A stretch of DNA of 33,687 nt from Opitutus sp. GAS368 (GTDB lineage: Bacteria; Verrucomicrobiota; Verrucomicrobiia; Opitutales; Opitutaceae), in NCBI GenBank assembly GCA_945906965.1, contig CAMDRP010000023.1:1-33687 (forward strand), read 5' to 3'. This document shows, in pieces, positions 16,197 through 23,749 of the stretch. A program made the position numbers and the translations under genes. Position 1 is the first letter of the stretch. Each line of letters begins with the position of its first letter. Under the pieces are notes generated by a model that made no database searches, was not told the DNA's origin, and saw nothing but the letters and a program-made list of their open reading frames with translations.

Positions 16197-17126
16197 TCAA
16201 ACCCCAGCGTGATACCGCGCGATAGCGACGGCGGCGTAACTTCCGATCTCATCACCGAGTACCGCAGGAACCACAGTGCAAACCTGCGCGCTTTGCGGCA
16301 AAGCCTCGCGTTCCAACGCCGCCTGCATCGCCGGCGCGACGAAGCGCTCGCACCGCGCATAAATACTCCCGATCACGAAACGCTCCGGGTTCAGCACATC
16401 GACCAGCAACGCGAGAGCTTCTCCCAATTTTTCCCCGACATCGCGCCACAGCTCGAGTGCGAGCGCATCGCCCGCCACCGCGGCTTCGCCTACAAGGCGC
16501 GCGGTGAGTTCTGCCGGTGGAACGGACTGCAACACGCTTTTACCGGTGAAACTTGCCACGCGTCGCCGAGCCAGTTGCGCGATGCCTCCGCCGGAGCAGA
16601 AGCCCTCAAACGAGCCTTTTTTATTATAACCCAGCGGGCCGTCCGGCGCGAGGCGCAGGTGGCCAACCTCACCGGCATTGCCGTTGGCGCCTTCGAACAG
16701 GCGACCATCGAGAATCAGACCGGAGCCCATGCCGGTGCCCATCGTGAGGAAAACCATATTCCGACATCCGCGCCCGGCGCCAAACTGCCACTCGGCGAGC
16801 GCGCAGGCGTTGGCGTCGTTCATCAAAAAAGCCCGGCACCCAAAGCGCGCCGTCAACTCGGCGCAAATGGCGATGCGATCCCAGCCGGGGAGATTGGGTG
16901 GCGACAAAATTAAACCCTGCGTCGCATCCAGCGGCCCGCCGCACGACACGCCCAACACGGTCGCGGCCGTCGGCTGCAGTTTGGCCACCTCGGCGTAAAT
17001 CCGAGTGAGCGTCGCGTGGACATCAGCCGTCGTCCAACGCGCCACTTCGCGCACGCGCGTCGGGCCGTCGGGGATGCTCACGGCGCACTTGGTGCCGCCG
17101 ATATCGATACCGATGAAATTCGTCAT
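16197..17126 (-). CDS. ROK-family sugar kinase
   Basis: This 309-residue cytoplasmic kinase has the ATP-binding motif GIDIGGTKCAVS (6-17), LGVSCGGPLD (58-67), the catalytic aspartate in FLMNDANACALAEW (D104), the second phosphate loop LTMGTGMGSGLILDG (127-141), and the substrate motif GNAGEVGHLRL (149-159, E153 and H156). It lacks an N-terminal helix-turn-helix, so it is a kinase rather than a NagC/XylR-type repressor. The zinc-binding CxCGxxGCxE is not conserved: the three cysteine positions are L165, Y167 and S172, while H156 and E174 remain. It probably phosphorylates a hexose or N-acetylhexosamine released by the pathway (inference). It heads the minus-strand run and is divergent from the peptide-binding lipoprotein gene. 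Confidence 0.9.
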   Translation of the reverse strand: MTNFIGIDIGGTKCAVSIPDGPTRVREVARWTTADVHATLTRIYAEVAKLQPTAATVLGVSCGGPLDATQGLILSPPNLPGWDRIAICAELTARFGCRAFLMNDANACALAEWQFGAGRGCRNMVFLTMGTGMGSGLILDGRLFEGANGNAGEVGHLRLAPDGPLGYNKKGSFEGFCSGGGIAQLARRRVASFTGKSVLQSVPPAELTARLVGEAAVAGDALALELWRDVGEKLGEALALLVDVLNPERFVIGSIYARCERFVAPAMQAALEREALPQSAQVCTVVPAVLGDEIGSYAAVAIARYHAGV

Positions 17127-17229
17127 GGGGTGGTCTTGGGTAGGACTCGTGCTTTGAAGCCTAGACTCGCGCTGGCAAGCCGCTTTCTTTATGTGGGCGT
17201 CTGTTCCCCACGCGATTCTCCCCTACCCC
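17127..17229. promoter_or_regulatory. Divergent intergenic region, ROK kinase / peptide-binding lipoprotein
   Basis: These 103 bp must hold the promoters of both the eight-gene minus-strand run and the lipoprotein gene. I could not pick a convincing -35/-10 pair or a strong palindrome. Both start codons are preceded by C-rich pyrimidine tracts (CCACCCC and CCTACCCC) rather than a Shine-Dalgarno sequence. Confidence 0.5.
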
Positions 17230-18852
17230 ATGAAAACTCTTTTCCGTTCCGTCGTCCTTGCGTTTGCGCTGCTCAGTCTGATCGCTTGTGGCAAGCGTGA
17301 GACGAAGGTCGACGCGGGCAACCGCACGCAATCGATCCACATCGGCAACCTCGGCGAGCCCAACGATCTCGATCCGCACATCCCCGACAGCCAAAACAGC
17401 GCCACCGTGGTCATGGCGTTTTTCGAGGGCCTCACCCAATACGATCCAAAAACCAGCCAGCCCGTGCCCGCAGTCGCCGAGCGCTGGGAGGTCGCCGCGG
17501 ATAATCTCACTTGGACCTTCCATCTGCGGCCCAACGCGAAATGGTCCAACGGCGATCCCGTCACCGCCGGCGATTTTGTTTTCGCCTTTCAGCGCATGCT
17601 CTCGCCGAGGCTCGGCGCTGAATACACGTACATGCTTTTTGCGCTGAAAAACGGCGAAGCCTTCAACACTGGTAAAATCACCGACCCGGCCCTCATCGGA
17701 GCGCGCGCCGCCGACGCCCACACGCTCGTGCTCACGCTTTCGCATCCTGTGCCGTATTTGCCTTCGATGCTCTGCCACACGTCGTGGTATCCGCTTCACC
17801 GTGCGACGATTGAAAAATACGGCGCCTGGGACCAACGCGGCACCGCTTGGACGCGCCCGGGCAATCTCGTCGGCAACGGCTACTTCACGCTTACGGAATG
17901 GAAACCCAACCAATACGTGCGCGGCACCAAGAGCGCTACGTACTGGGACCGCGCCGCAGTGAAGCTCAACGAAGTCTTTTTTTACCCCATCGAAAGTGAA
18001 GACGCCGAGGAACGCACGTTTCGCTCCGGTCAACTTCACGTCACGAGTACGATTCCCATCTCAAAAATCGCCGTTTATCGCAAAGACCATCCCGAGCTGT
18101 TTCATCCCGAGTTATTTCTGGGCACCTATGCCTATCGTTTCAACGTCACGCGCCCACCGTTTAACGACGTGCGCGTGCGGCGGGCGTTGGCGATGGCCAT
18201 TAATCGCGAACAAATCGTACGCGACGTGAGCCGCGGTTATCAGGTTGCAGCCGGCCACTTTAGTCCGCCCGGCATCGCCGGTTTCACCGCTCAAGCTCAA
18301 GTGCCCTACGACTTGGCCGCGGCCAAAAAACTTCTCGCTGAGGCCGGTTTCCCCGGAGGCGCCGGTTTCCCGAAAGTCGAAGTCCTGATTAACACCAACG
18401 AAGGCCACCGACTCATTGCCGAGGCTATTCAGCAGATGTGGCGCAAGGGCCTCGGCATCGAGGTCGGTATTTTTAATCAAGAGAGCAAGGTCTGGGCGAC
18501 GTCGATGCGTTCACTGAATTACGACATCGCGCGCTATGCGTGGATCGGCGACTACCTCGACCCGAGCACGTTTCTCGACATCATGGCGAGCGACAGCGGC
18601 AATAATCAGACCGGTTGGAAAAATGCTGAATACGATCGTTTGCTCAATGCCGCGAAAACCACCGCCGATCCGGCGCAGCGCTACGCCTATTTCCAACGCT
18701 GCGAAGCGATTCTTGCCGAGGAATGCCCTCTTGCCCCGATCTATTTTTACAGCCGCAACAACCTACGCTTAACCAGCGTCAAGGGCTGGTACGGCAACCT
18801 CCTTGATTTCCATCCGCTCAAGGGCGTCACCCTCGAAGCGGATGCGAAATAG
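17230..18852 (+). CDS. ABC transporter peptide-binding lipoprotein (OppA-type, SBP family 5)
   Basis: From ATG 17230 the protein has 540 residues and a lipoprotein signal ending LSLIAC, with lipidated C20; an in-frame ATG at 17191 would put 13 extra residues before the signal and is rejected. The family 5 solute-binding signature is clear: GNLGEPNDLDPH (39-50), VPAVAERWEVAADNLTWTFHLRPNAKWSNGDPVTAGDFVFAFQRML (79-124), later RAGSATYWDRA-like (KSATYWDR), RFNVTRPPFNDVRVRRALAMAINRE, and IYFYSRNNLRLTSVKGWYGN near the end. Length equals OppA. Such proteins capture oligopeptides in the periplasm. No permease or ATPase genes are next to it, so it either uses transporters encoded elsewhere or has another role. 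It is divergent from the ROK gene and convergent with a TonB-dependent receptor. Confidence 0.92.
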   Translation: MKTLFRSVVLAFALLSLIACGKRETKVDAGNRTQSIHIGNLGEPNDLDPHIPDSQNSATVVMAFFEGLTQYDPKTSQPVPAVAERWEVAADNLTWTFHLRPNAKWSNGDPVTAGDFVFAFQRMLSPRLGAEYTYMLFALKNGEAFNTGKITDPALIGARAADAHTLVLTLSHPVPYLPSMLCHTSWYPLHRATIEKYGAWDQRGTAWTRPGNLVGNGYFTLTEWKPNQYVRGTKSATYWDRAAVKLNEVFFYPIESEDAEERTFRSGQLHVTSTIPISKIAVYRKDHPELFHPELFLGTYAYRFNVTRPPFNDVRVRRALAMAINREQIVRDVSRGYQVAAGHFSPPGIAGFTAQAQVPYDLAAAKKLLAEAGFPGGAGFPKVEVLINTNEGHRLIAEAIQQMWRKGLGIEVGIFNQESKVWATSMRSLNYDIARYAWIGDYLDPSTFLDIMASDSGNNQTGWKNAEYDRLLNAAKTTADPAQRYAYFQRCEAILAEECPLAPIYFYSRNNLRLTSVKGWYGNLLDFHPLKGVTLEADAK

Positions 18853-18889
18853 ATCGGGGCGCTGGGGCGGGACGTGTTTAGCCTCCGAT
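18853..18889 (+). terminator. Weak hairpin after the peptide-binding lipoprotein gene
   Basis: Immediately after the TAG stop, ATCGGGGC (18853-18860) can pair with GCCTCCGAT (18881-18889) with one bulged base around a 20-nt loop, followed by TAAATTCT. The loop is large and there is no real T-run, so it is only a candidate for termination between these convergent genes. Confidence 0.3.
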
Positions 18890-18903
18890 TAAATTCTCTG
18901 TGA

Positions 18904-21900
18904 TCAGAGTTTCAACGTGAGTTGAAAGTTATAGCTGATCGGTTGTTTAAGGGCGAAGGAGATCGGAATCGTTTCACGCGCCGGGGATCGATAATCGCCG
19001 CCCAAGGGGCGCAGCGCTGACGCAGTCTGCGCAATTGAGGAATATTGAGGGCCGCGATCATTGAGGAGATTGTTAATGACGAGATTAGCCTGCAATTCAC
19101 GACGGCTTTTTAAACGCCAGGTGTAGCTCATCGTGGAGGTCACGATATAATAATCCTCGGGCGTGTAGACCGGGGTGTAGGCATCGACGTTGGGATTATC
19201 GATCGCCCGCAAGGGATTTGACGGATCGACAATCGTATCGGAGCCGCGCGACCCGATGATCTGCTTGTCCCGCCAGCGGACGCCGGCGCCAAGACGGAGC
19301 CCTTTGAGCTTCGTCGCCTGCAGCGTGTAGTCGGCAAAAAGATTCATCACCGGCTGGTCTTGGCTGCGGCGTTTGCCGTCCACAATGTTTTGGCGGAACG
19401 CGACGATGTTGTTGTAGGCGTTGGTCGCGTTGGTCGCGTCGGGCGAGCGCTGGTTGATCGGGATCGAGAGGTCCACGCTGGCCACGTTGGTGGAGCTGAT
19501 GAGCACGCCGGCATCGGTCGCGATTTGGCGAAAGAGACCGGCGTTCCGGTCGATATAGGCTTTAACATCGGGGTAGAGATTCGACTCGTAGACTTTCGGA
19601 AAGCTTAGGCTACCGGTCAGGCGAAACGCTTTGTTCGGATTATAAACCACCTCGAACTCGAGACCGTCGCCCGCGCGCGTGCGGATGTCGCGGTATTGCG
19701 CGGGCAACAGACCGGCGCCGCGGATGTTTCCTCCCACCGGGCTGAGATCGCCGACGATATTGGAGTTGTAGAGCGCGTTAAAAAAGTTCGGGCCGTCTTG
19801 CGGGATCGCGCCGTTGATTTCTTCCGTTTGGTAATAGGTGAAATTCAGGTTCAGCCGGTTTTGGAAGAGTTCCATGCGCAGACCGTAGTCCGTGCCCTTC
19901 GAGACGGTGGGCTCGAGTTGTCGTCCGTCGATGCGCACGATGCTGCCGGGGGGATTAAAGGTCTCGGCAAAGTTGATCGAAGGGTTGAGCCAATTGGTGA
20001 GATGGAGCACCGAACCGACCGAGCGCGTGATCTGGCCGCCCTTAACCGGGGGAGGATTGAAGTCATCCTTGAAACGGTCGTTCGCGTAGCGCGGGTCACG
20101 GTCGCCGTTGGGCGCGATGCGGGGGCGAATGTCGGCCTCTTGAGCGGGGCCGATCGGGTTGCCGGCGGCGTCGCGTTGGCGATAGGTGAGACCGGCATAG
20201 TCGGCGGGGGCCGCCGGCCGGAGAATGCGATAATTGCCATTCCAGTTGAGGGGATAATCACCTTTGTCGAGTTGCTGGCGGGTGCTGAAATCAAAGGAAT
20301 CGTAACGCACGGCCCCGAGCACGATGAGGCGGTTCTTGAAGAACTTCGCGTTGATCGAGCCTAGGATGTATTTGAAGTCCGAGACGTTAATCGCCTCGGT
20401 GTCGCGCCGGGAAATATCGATCACCCACTTGGGTTGGATGGTCGTGTTGGTCCCGGTGTTGGGGTCGATGTAACCGATTGTGCCAAGGGCAAGATCGGGG
20501 ATCGGCCGGCTGCTTTGGTTAAAGTAACGGCGGATACGCACGTTCTGCGTCGCCGGGGACGAGAGAAAACCCCAGACGCGTTGGTCGGCGCCTTGGGCCA
20601 CGCTCAGGTAACGAAAGGTGCTGATGCTGGTATTCTCGTTGATGCCTCCCAGGGTGTTGAACGCGAAGTTACCCCACTTGGTGTCGAGCACGTAGGCGGC
20701 GGCGCCACGCAGATTCTTAAAATCCACCGTGCGAAAACTACGCGCGAACTGACCATCCGTGTAGGGTTGAAGGAAGTTGGGATTGGAGCGTCCGTCGGGT
20801 GTGACGCGATTGATGTCGATGTAGGTGTTATTGCTGCCGCGGTTTTGCTCACCGTTAACGAACGAGTTTCCGCGGTTCACATCGCCGGCGACCTCGAAGT
20901 AGAAATTGCCGAGCCGCTGGTTGAGCGTAATCTGCAGGTCCTTAAAGCGCTGTTGGAGGATGGGTGCATCAGGCGAGATCGTGAATTCCTCCGAGAGCGG
21001 CCGAAAAAACGAATTGGCGATTGCGATGTCGTAGCGGTTGCTCGGGATATTGACCGCGTGCAACAACGTCGCGCCGGCGCTGTTGAAGGCCGGTAACGAT
21101 CCCTGCACAAAGCCGCCGATGGGCGTGGTTGTGCTGTTGCCGCCCGGCAGGGTGATGGGGTCATTCTGGTAGTTGATGATCGCCTTCGATGCACCAAAGT
21201 GATCGTAAACGAAATAGTTGGCCCCACGGCGCCCAATCCCGAGAGCGTTGGCGTTGGTCGGGAGCGTGGTGGCGGCGGCGGGCGCGTTGAAGACCGTCCG
21301 CCCATCCCAGCCGGAAAAACGATCGTCGAGCGTCGTGAAGCCCGATTGACGTGAATTGACGCCATACTCGCCCTCGATCCGAATTTCGGTGCCGGAGAAC
21401 GGCTTGAGCGTCGTGGTCAGAAACGCGGCTTTGCGCCGGTCGAAATCCTTGAGCCGCCAGCCGTCGCTGTCGCCCCAGACGCCGGCGGCGCGGACGGCGA
21501 ACTTCGGATTCAGGCGGCGGTTCACATCAAACGTAGCGCGGTAGTTTTGCCACGAGCCAACGCTCAGCTGCACGGTTTGGAAATCGCGGTTCGTCTGCGC
21601 GCGCTTTGTGGTCGAGGAACTGATGCCGCCGAGCGAGCCATTGCCGAAAAGGATCGAGTTTGGCCCACGACCGAAGTCGTAGCGCTCAAGGTTGAAACTG
21701 TCGCCGTTGTTGGTTTGCGGGAAAAAATTCCTCTGCCCACGGCCCGAACTCACACCGCGGATCGTAAAATTGACCGGCGAGTTAAAGAAATTCTGCTGGC
21801 CGTTGTCGACGTTGAGCGTGCTGCTTGTCGCCCATTCGGCCGCGGCCTGGAGATCGGTGATGCCGAGCGCATCGATGAACTCGCGGGTGATCACCGAATA

Positions 21901-22161
21901 AGCGACCGGCGTGTCGCGCAGTTCACTGGCGAGGCGACCCCCTGCCAGCGAACCGGCGGCAGCAAAGCCGTTGTCCTTATCCGTGCTCACTTCAAAAGGC
22001 GTGAGTACCACCGCATCGCTCGGAATCTTTTTTTCCTCAATTTCCTTCTTTGGCAGAACCGTCGAGGCCGCCTGCCCATAAACCACCGCGGGCAACAGGA
22101 GTGCTAACCATAAAACGTTCAGGGTCGAGCGCACGGCAGGAGTCGATGCAGTAATCTTCAT
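18904..22161 (-). CDS. TonB-dependent receptor 1
   Basis: I start at ATG 22161 (MKITASTP), giving 1,085 residues with a signal peptide ending near VVYGQA (residue 31). The N-terminal region shows the Opitutaceae-type entry VVLTPFEVSTDKDNGFAAAGSLAGGRLASELRDTPVAYSVITREF (51-95), followed by the plug with IRGVSSGRGQRNFF and RYDFGRGPNSILFGNGSLGG. The rest is a 22-strand barrel with alternating patterns, QRLGNFYFEVAGDVNRGNSFVNGEQNRG, DDFNPPPVKGG and a late RGSDTIVDPSNPLRAIDNPNVDAYTPVYTPEDYY block also found in the other two receptors. It imports a scarce nutrient across the outer membrane; the substrate is not predictable. The last residue is Leu (TLKL), not the usual terminal Phe. It is separated by 107 bp from the PhoD-like gene and may have its own promoter. 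Confidence 0.93.
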   Translation of the reverse strand: MKITASTPAVRSTLNVLWLALLLPAVVYGQAASTVLPKKEIEEKKIPSDAVVLTPFEVSTDKDNGFAAAGSLAGGRLASELRDTPVAYSVITREFIDALGITDLQAAAEWATSSTLNVDNGQQNFFNSPVNFTIRGVSSGRGQRNFFPQTNNGDSFNLERYDFGRGPNSILFGNGSLGGISSSTTKRAQTNRDFQTVQLSVGSWQNYRATFDVNRRLNPKFAVRAAGVWGDSDGWRLKDFDRRKAAFLTTTLKPFSGTEIRIEGEYGVNSRQSGFTTLDDRFSGWDGRTVFNAPAAATTLPTNANALGIGRRGANYFVYDHFGASKAIINYQNDPITLPGGNSTTTPIGGFVQGSLPAFNSAGATLLHAVNIPSNRYDIAIANSFFRPLSEEFTISPDAPILQQRFKDLQITLNQRLGNFYFEVAGDVNRGNSFVNGEQNRGSNNTYIDINRVTPDGRSNPNFLQPYTDGQFARSFRTVDFKNLRGAAAYVLDTKWGNFAFNTLGGINENTSISTFRYLSVAQGADQRVWGFLSSPATQNVRIRRYFNQSSRPIPDLALGTIGYIDPNTGTNTTIQPKWVIDISRRDTEAINVSDFKYILGSINAKFFKNRLIVLGAVRYDSFDFSTRQQLDKGDYPLNWNGNYRILRPAAPADYAGLTYRQRDAAGNPIGPAQEADIRPRIAPNGDRDPRYANDRFKDDFNPPPVKGGQITRSVGSVLHLTNWLNPSINFAETFNPPGSIVRIDGRQLEPTVSKGTDYGLRMELFQNRLNLNFTYYQTEEINGAIPQDGPNFFNALYNSNIVGDLSPVGGNIRGAGLLPAQYRDIRTRAGDGLEFEVVYNPNKAFRLTGSLSFPKVYESNLYPDVKAYIDRNAGLFRQIATDAGVLISSTNVASVDLSIPINQRSPDATNATNAYNNIVAFRQNIVDGKRRSQDQPVMNLFADYTLQATKLKGLRLGAGVRWRDKQIIGSRGSDTIVDPSNPLRAIDNPNVDAYTPVYTPEDYYIVTSTMSYTWRLKSRRELQANLVINNLLNDRGPQYSSIAQTASALRPLGGDYRSPARETIPISFALKQPISYNFQLTLKL

Positions 22162-22268
22162 AGTAGGGTAAACGCAGCGGACGCTTAGGCGCCGCATCGC
22201 GCTAGAGATTTGAGGGTGGGGTTATGCCAAAGAGTTCAGCCCACAAAAACCGTGTCGAGGCGAAACCT

Positions 22269-23738
22269 TCAGCGAGGGCTAAGATTATCGGCACTAAACA
22301 CAACGGTTCCCGCGGTATCGTGGAGTCGCAGCGACAGCCTCACGCCTTTATCACTCGGCCGCACCTCGCCCGACAGAAAACCGCCGAAGCCGGTGCGCAG
22401 GAAACGATGCGCGGGGCGCGGGGTTTTTTCGTCCCAGCCGCCGGCGTGCGCGTTGGTCGCGGCACCCACGCTCCACTCTTCGATGCCCGTCACAGCATCA
22501 CGCGACACGTACTGCCAATGCCGATCACCCGTGATCACGGTGAGGTTTTTGTACCGCGCGAGAAGCTCGCGGATTTTTGACCCTTCAACTGCGTAACCGG
22601 TGTTCGAATAATTATCATCCTTTGAGGCCCGATCCGGGCCGACCATCGGCGTCGGCGTGATCACGATGCGAAAGGTCGCATCGGAGGCCGCGAGCGTGCG
22701 CTCGAGCCAAGCGATCTGCTCCACGCCTAAAATCGTCGGCGTCTGCGTGCGATCGTGTTCCCGCGTACTGCGGTCATCGCGGCCCTCTAAAAGCCAAACT
22801 TCGACGTGACGCCCCCAGCGCACGGTACGGTAAGACGGCTCGGAGGGAGCGGTTTGTTCACGAAACGTCCGCAGCCCGTCGGCAAACGTGAAATTACCCG
22901 TCCGCGCGCCGGGATGCGAATCATCCGTGAGCGTGTCGTGGTCGTCCTTTATAAAGAAACTCCCCACCTGTCGGTGAAAATCTCTTAGCGTCGTAAAACT
23001 ATACATCCGCGCCCAATGGTAGCGCGCGAGCGCAAGCGTGAGCGCGTGCACGGGGCCGTGGTCGTAATAAACGGCGTCGCCCGTGTTCACGAAAAAATCA
23101 GGCCTGAGAGCGAGCATCGCCGGATAAATTGCAAAGCCATCGGGCCGGTCGCGGTCTTCGTATTGCTGGCAACTCATGACACAAAACGTGGCACCCGCAT
23201 CGGCCTTCACATCGGGCGCGGTGACAAAACCGCCCGTCGTCATGCTGGTCGGAGCTGCGTCGGCGCTCGCGCGGTCTTCGACGATGATCTCGTAACGCGT
23301 CGCCGGAGTGAGCGCGCTCAGCGCAAACGTCGTGGTGAAATCTCGCGTGGGCTCGACGTCACGCCAAGCGGTGGACAACCACTCGGTTTGCCCGACGCGG
23401 CGGTATCGCACCCGCGTTTGGCCAGGCGCACCGACCGCGGCGCCGCGGATCGAACCGAGATCAGCGCCCGCGGGAAACGTAATCACGGGGCGGCCATTGG
23501 GATACGCGGCGTTGTCGCGTAGGCGGAGCGCTTCACCCGTCGTGCGGTCGAAAATTTGCGTAATCGGCAAAGGCCGGTCATCGGCCGCGCGCTCAGCGTC
23601 GCGCGTGATCCGCGTCCACACGGTAATCCCGGAGGCGGTGGGCTCGGTGAGCTTGAAGCCCGTAGCTTGGTGCGCTCCGGCCGCTGTCACCAACGCGAAG
23701 TACAATGAAAACAACGGGACGACGCGGCGGAGGCACAT
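22269..23738 (-). CDS. PhoD-like metallophosphatase (alkaline phosphatase D family)
   Basis: This 489-residue protein starts with a Sec signal peptide (hydrophobic to about residue 20, AAGAHQ). An N-terminal fibronectin-like PhoD domain covers about 25-175 (KLTEPTASGITVWTRIT; LSALTPATRYEIIVEDR). The metallophosphatase domain follows with metal ligands in FVNTGDAVYYDHG (217-228), FFIKDDHDTLTDDSHPG (261-277) and VITGDRHWQYVSRD (401-414). These are the family's metal-binding clusters, although the cysteine-linked Fe3+-Ca2+ site of Bacillus PhoD is not obvious. It probably removes phosphate from a mono- or diester in the periplasm. It lies 11 bp after the FAD oxidoreductase gene in the same run, so the two are probably co-expressed. 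Confidence 0.88.
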   Translation of the reverse strand: MCLRRVVPLFSLYFALVTAAGAHQATGFKLTEPTASGITVWTRITRDAERAADDRPLPITQIFDRTTGEALRLRDNAAYPNGRPVITFPAGADLGSIRGAAVGAPGQTRVRYRRVGQTEWLSTAWRDVEPTRDFTTTFALSALTPATRYEIIVEDRASADAAPTSMTTGGFVTAPDVKADAGATFCVMSCQQYEDRDRPDGFAIYPAMLALRPDFFVNTGDAVYYDHGPVHALTLALARYHWARMYSFTTLRDFHRQVGSFFIKDDHDTLTDDSHPGARTGNFTFADGLRTFREQTAPSEPSYRTVRWGRHVEVWLLEGRDDRSTREHDRTQTPTILGVEQIAWLERTLAASDATFRIVITPTPMVGPDRASKDDNYSNTGYAVEGSKIRELLARYKNLTVITGDRHWQYVSRDAVTGIEEWSVGAATNAHAGGWDEKTPRPAHRFLRTGFGGFLSGEVRPSDKGVRLSLRLHDTAGTVVFSADNLSPR

Positions 23739-23749
23739 AGAGGTAGAAT

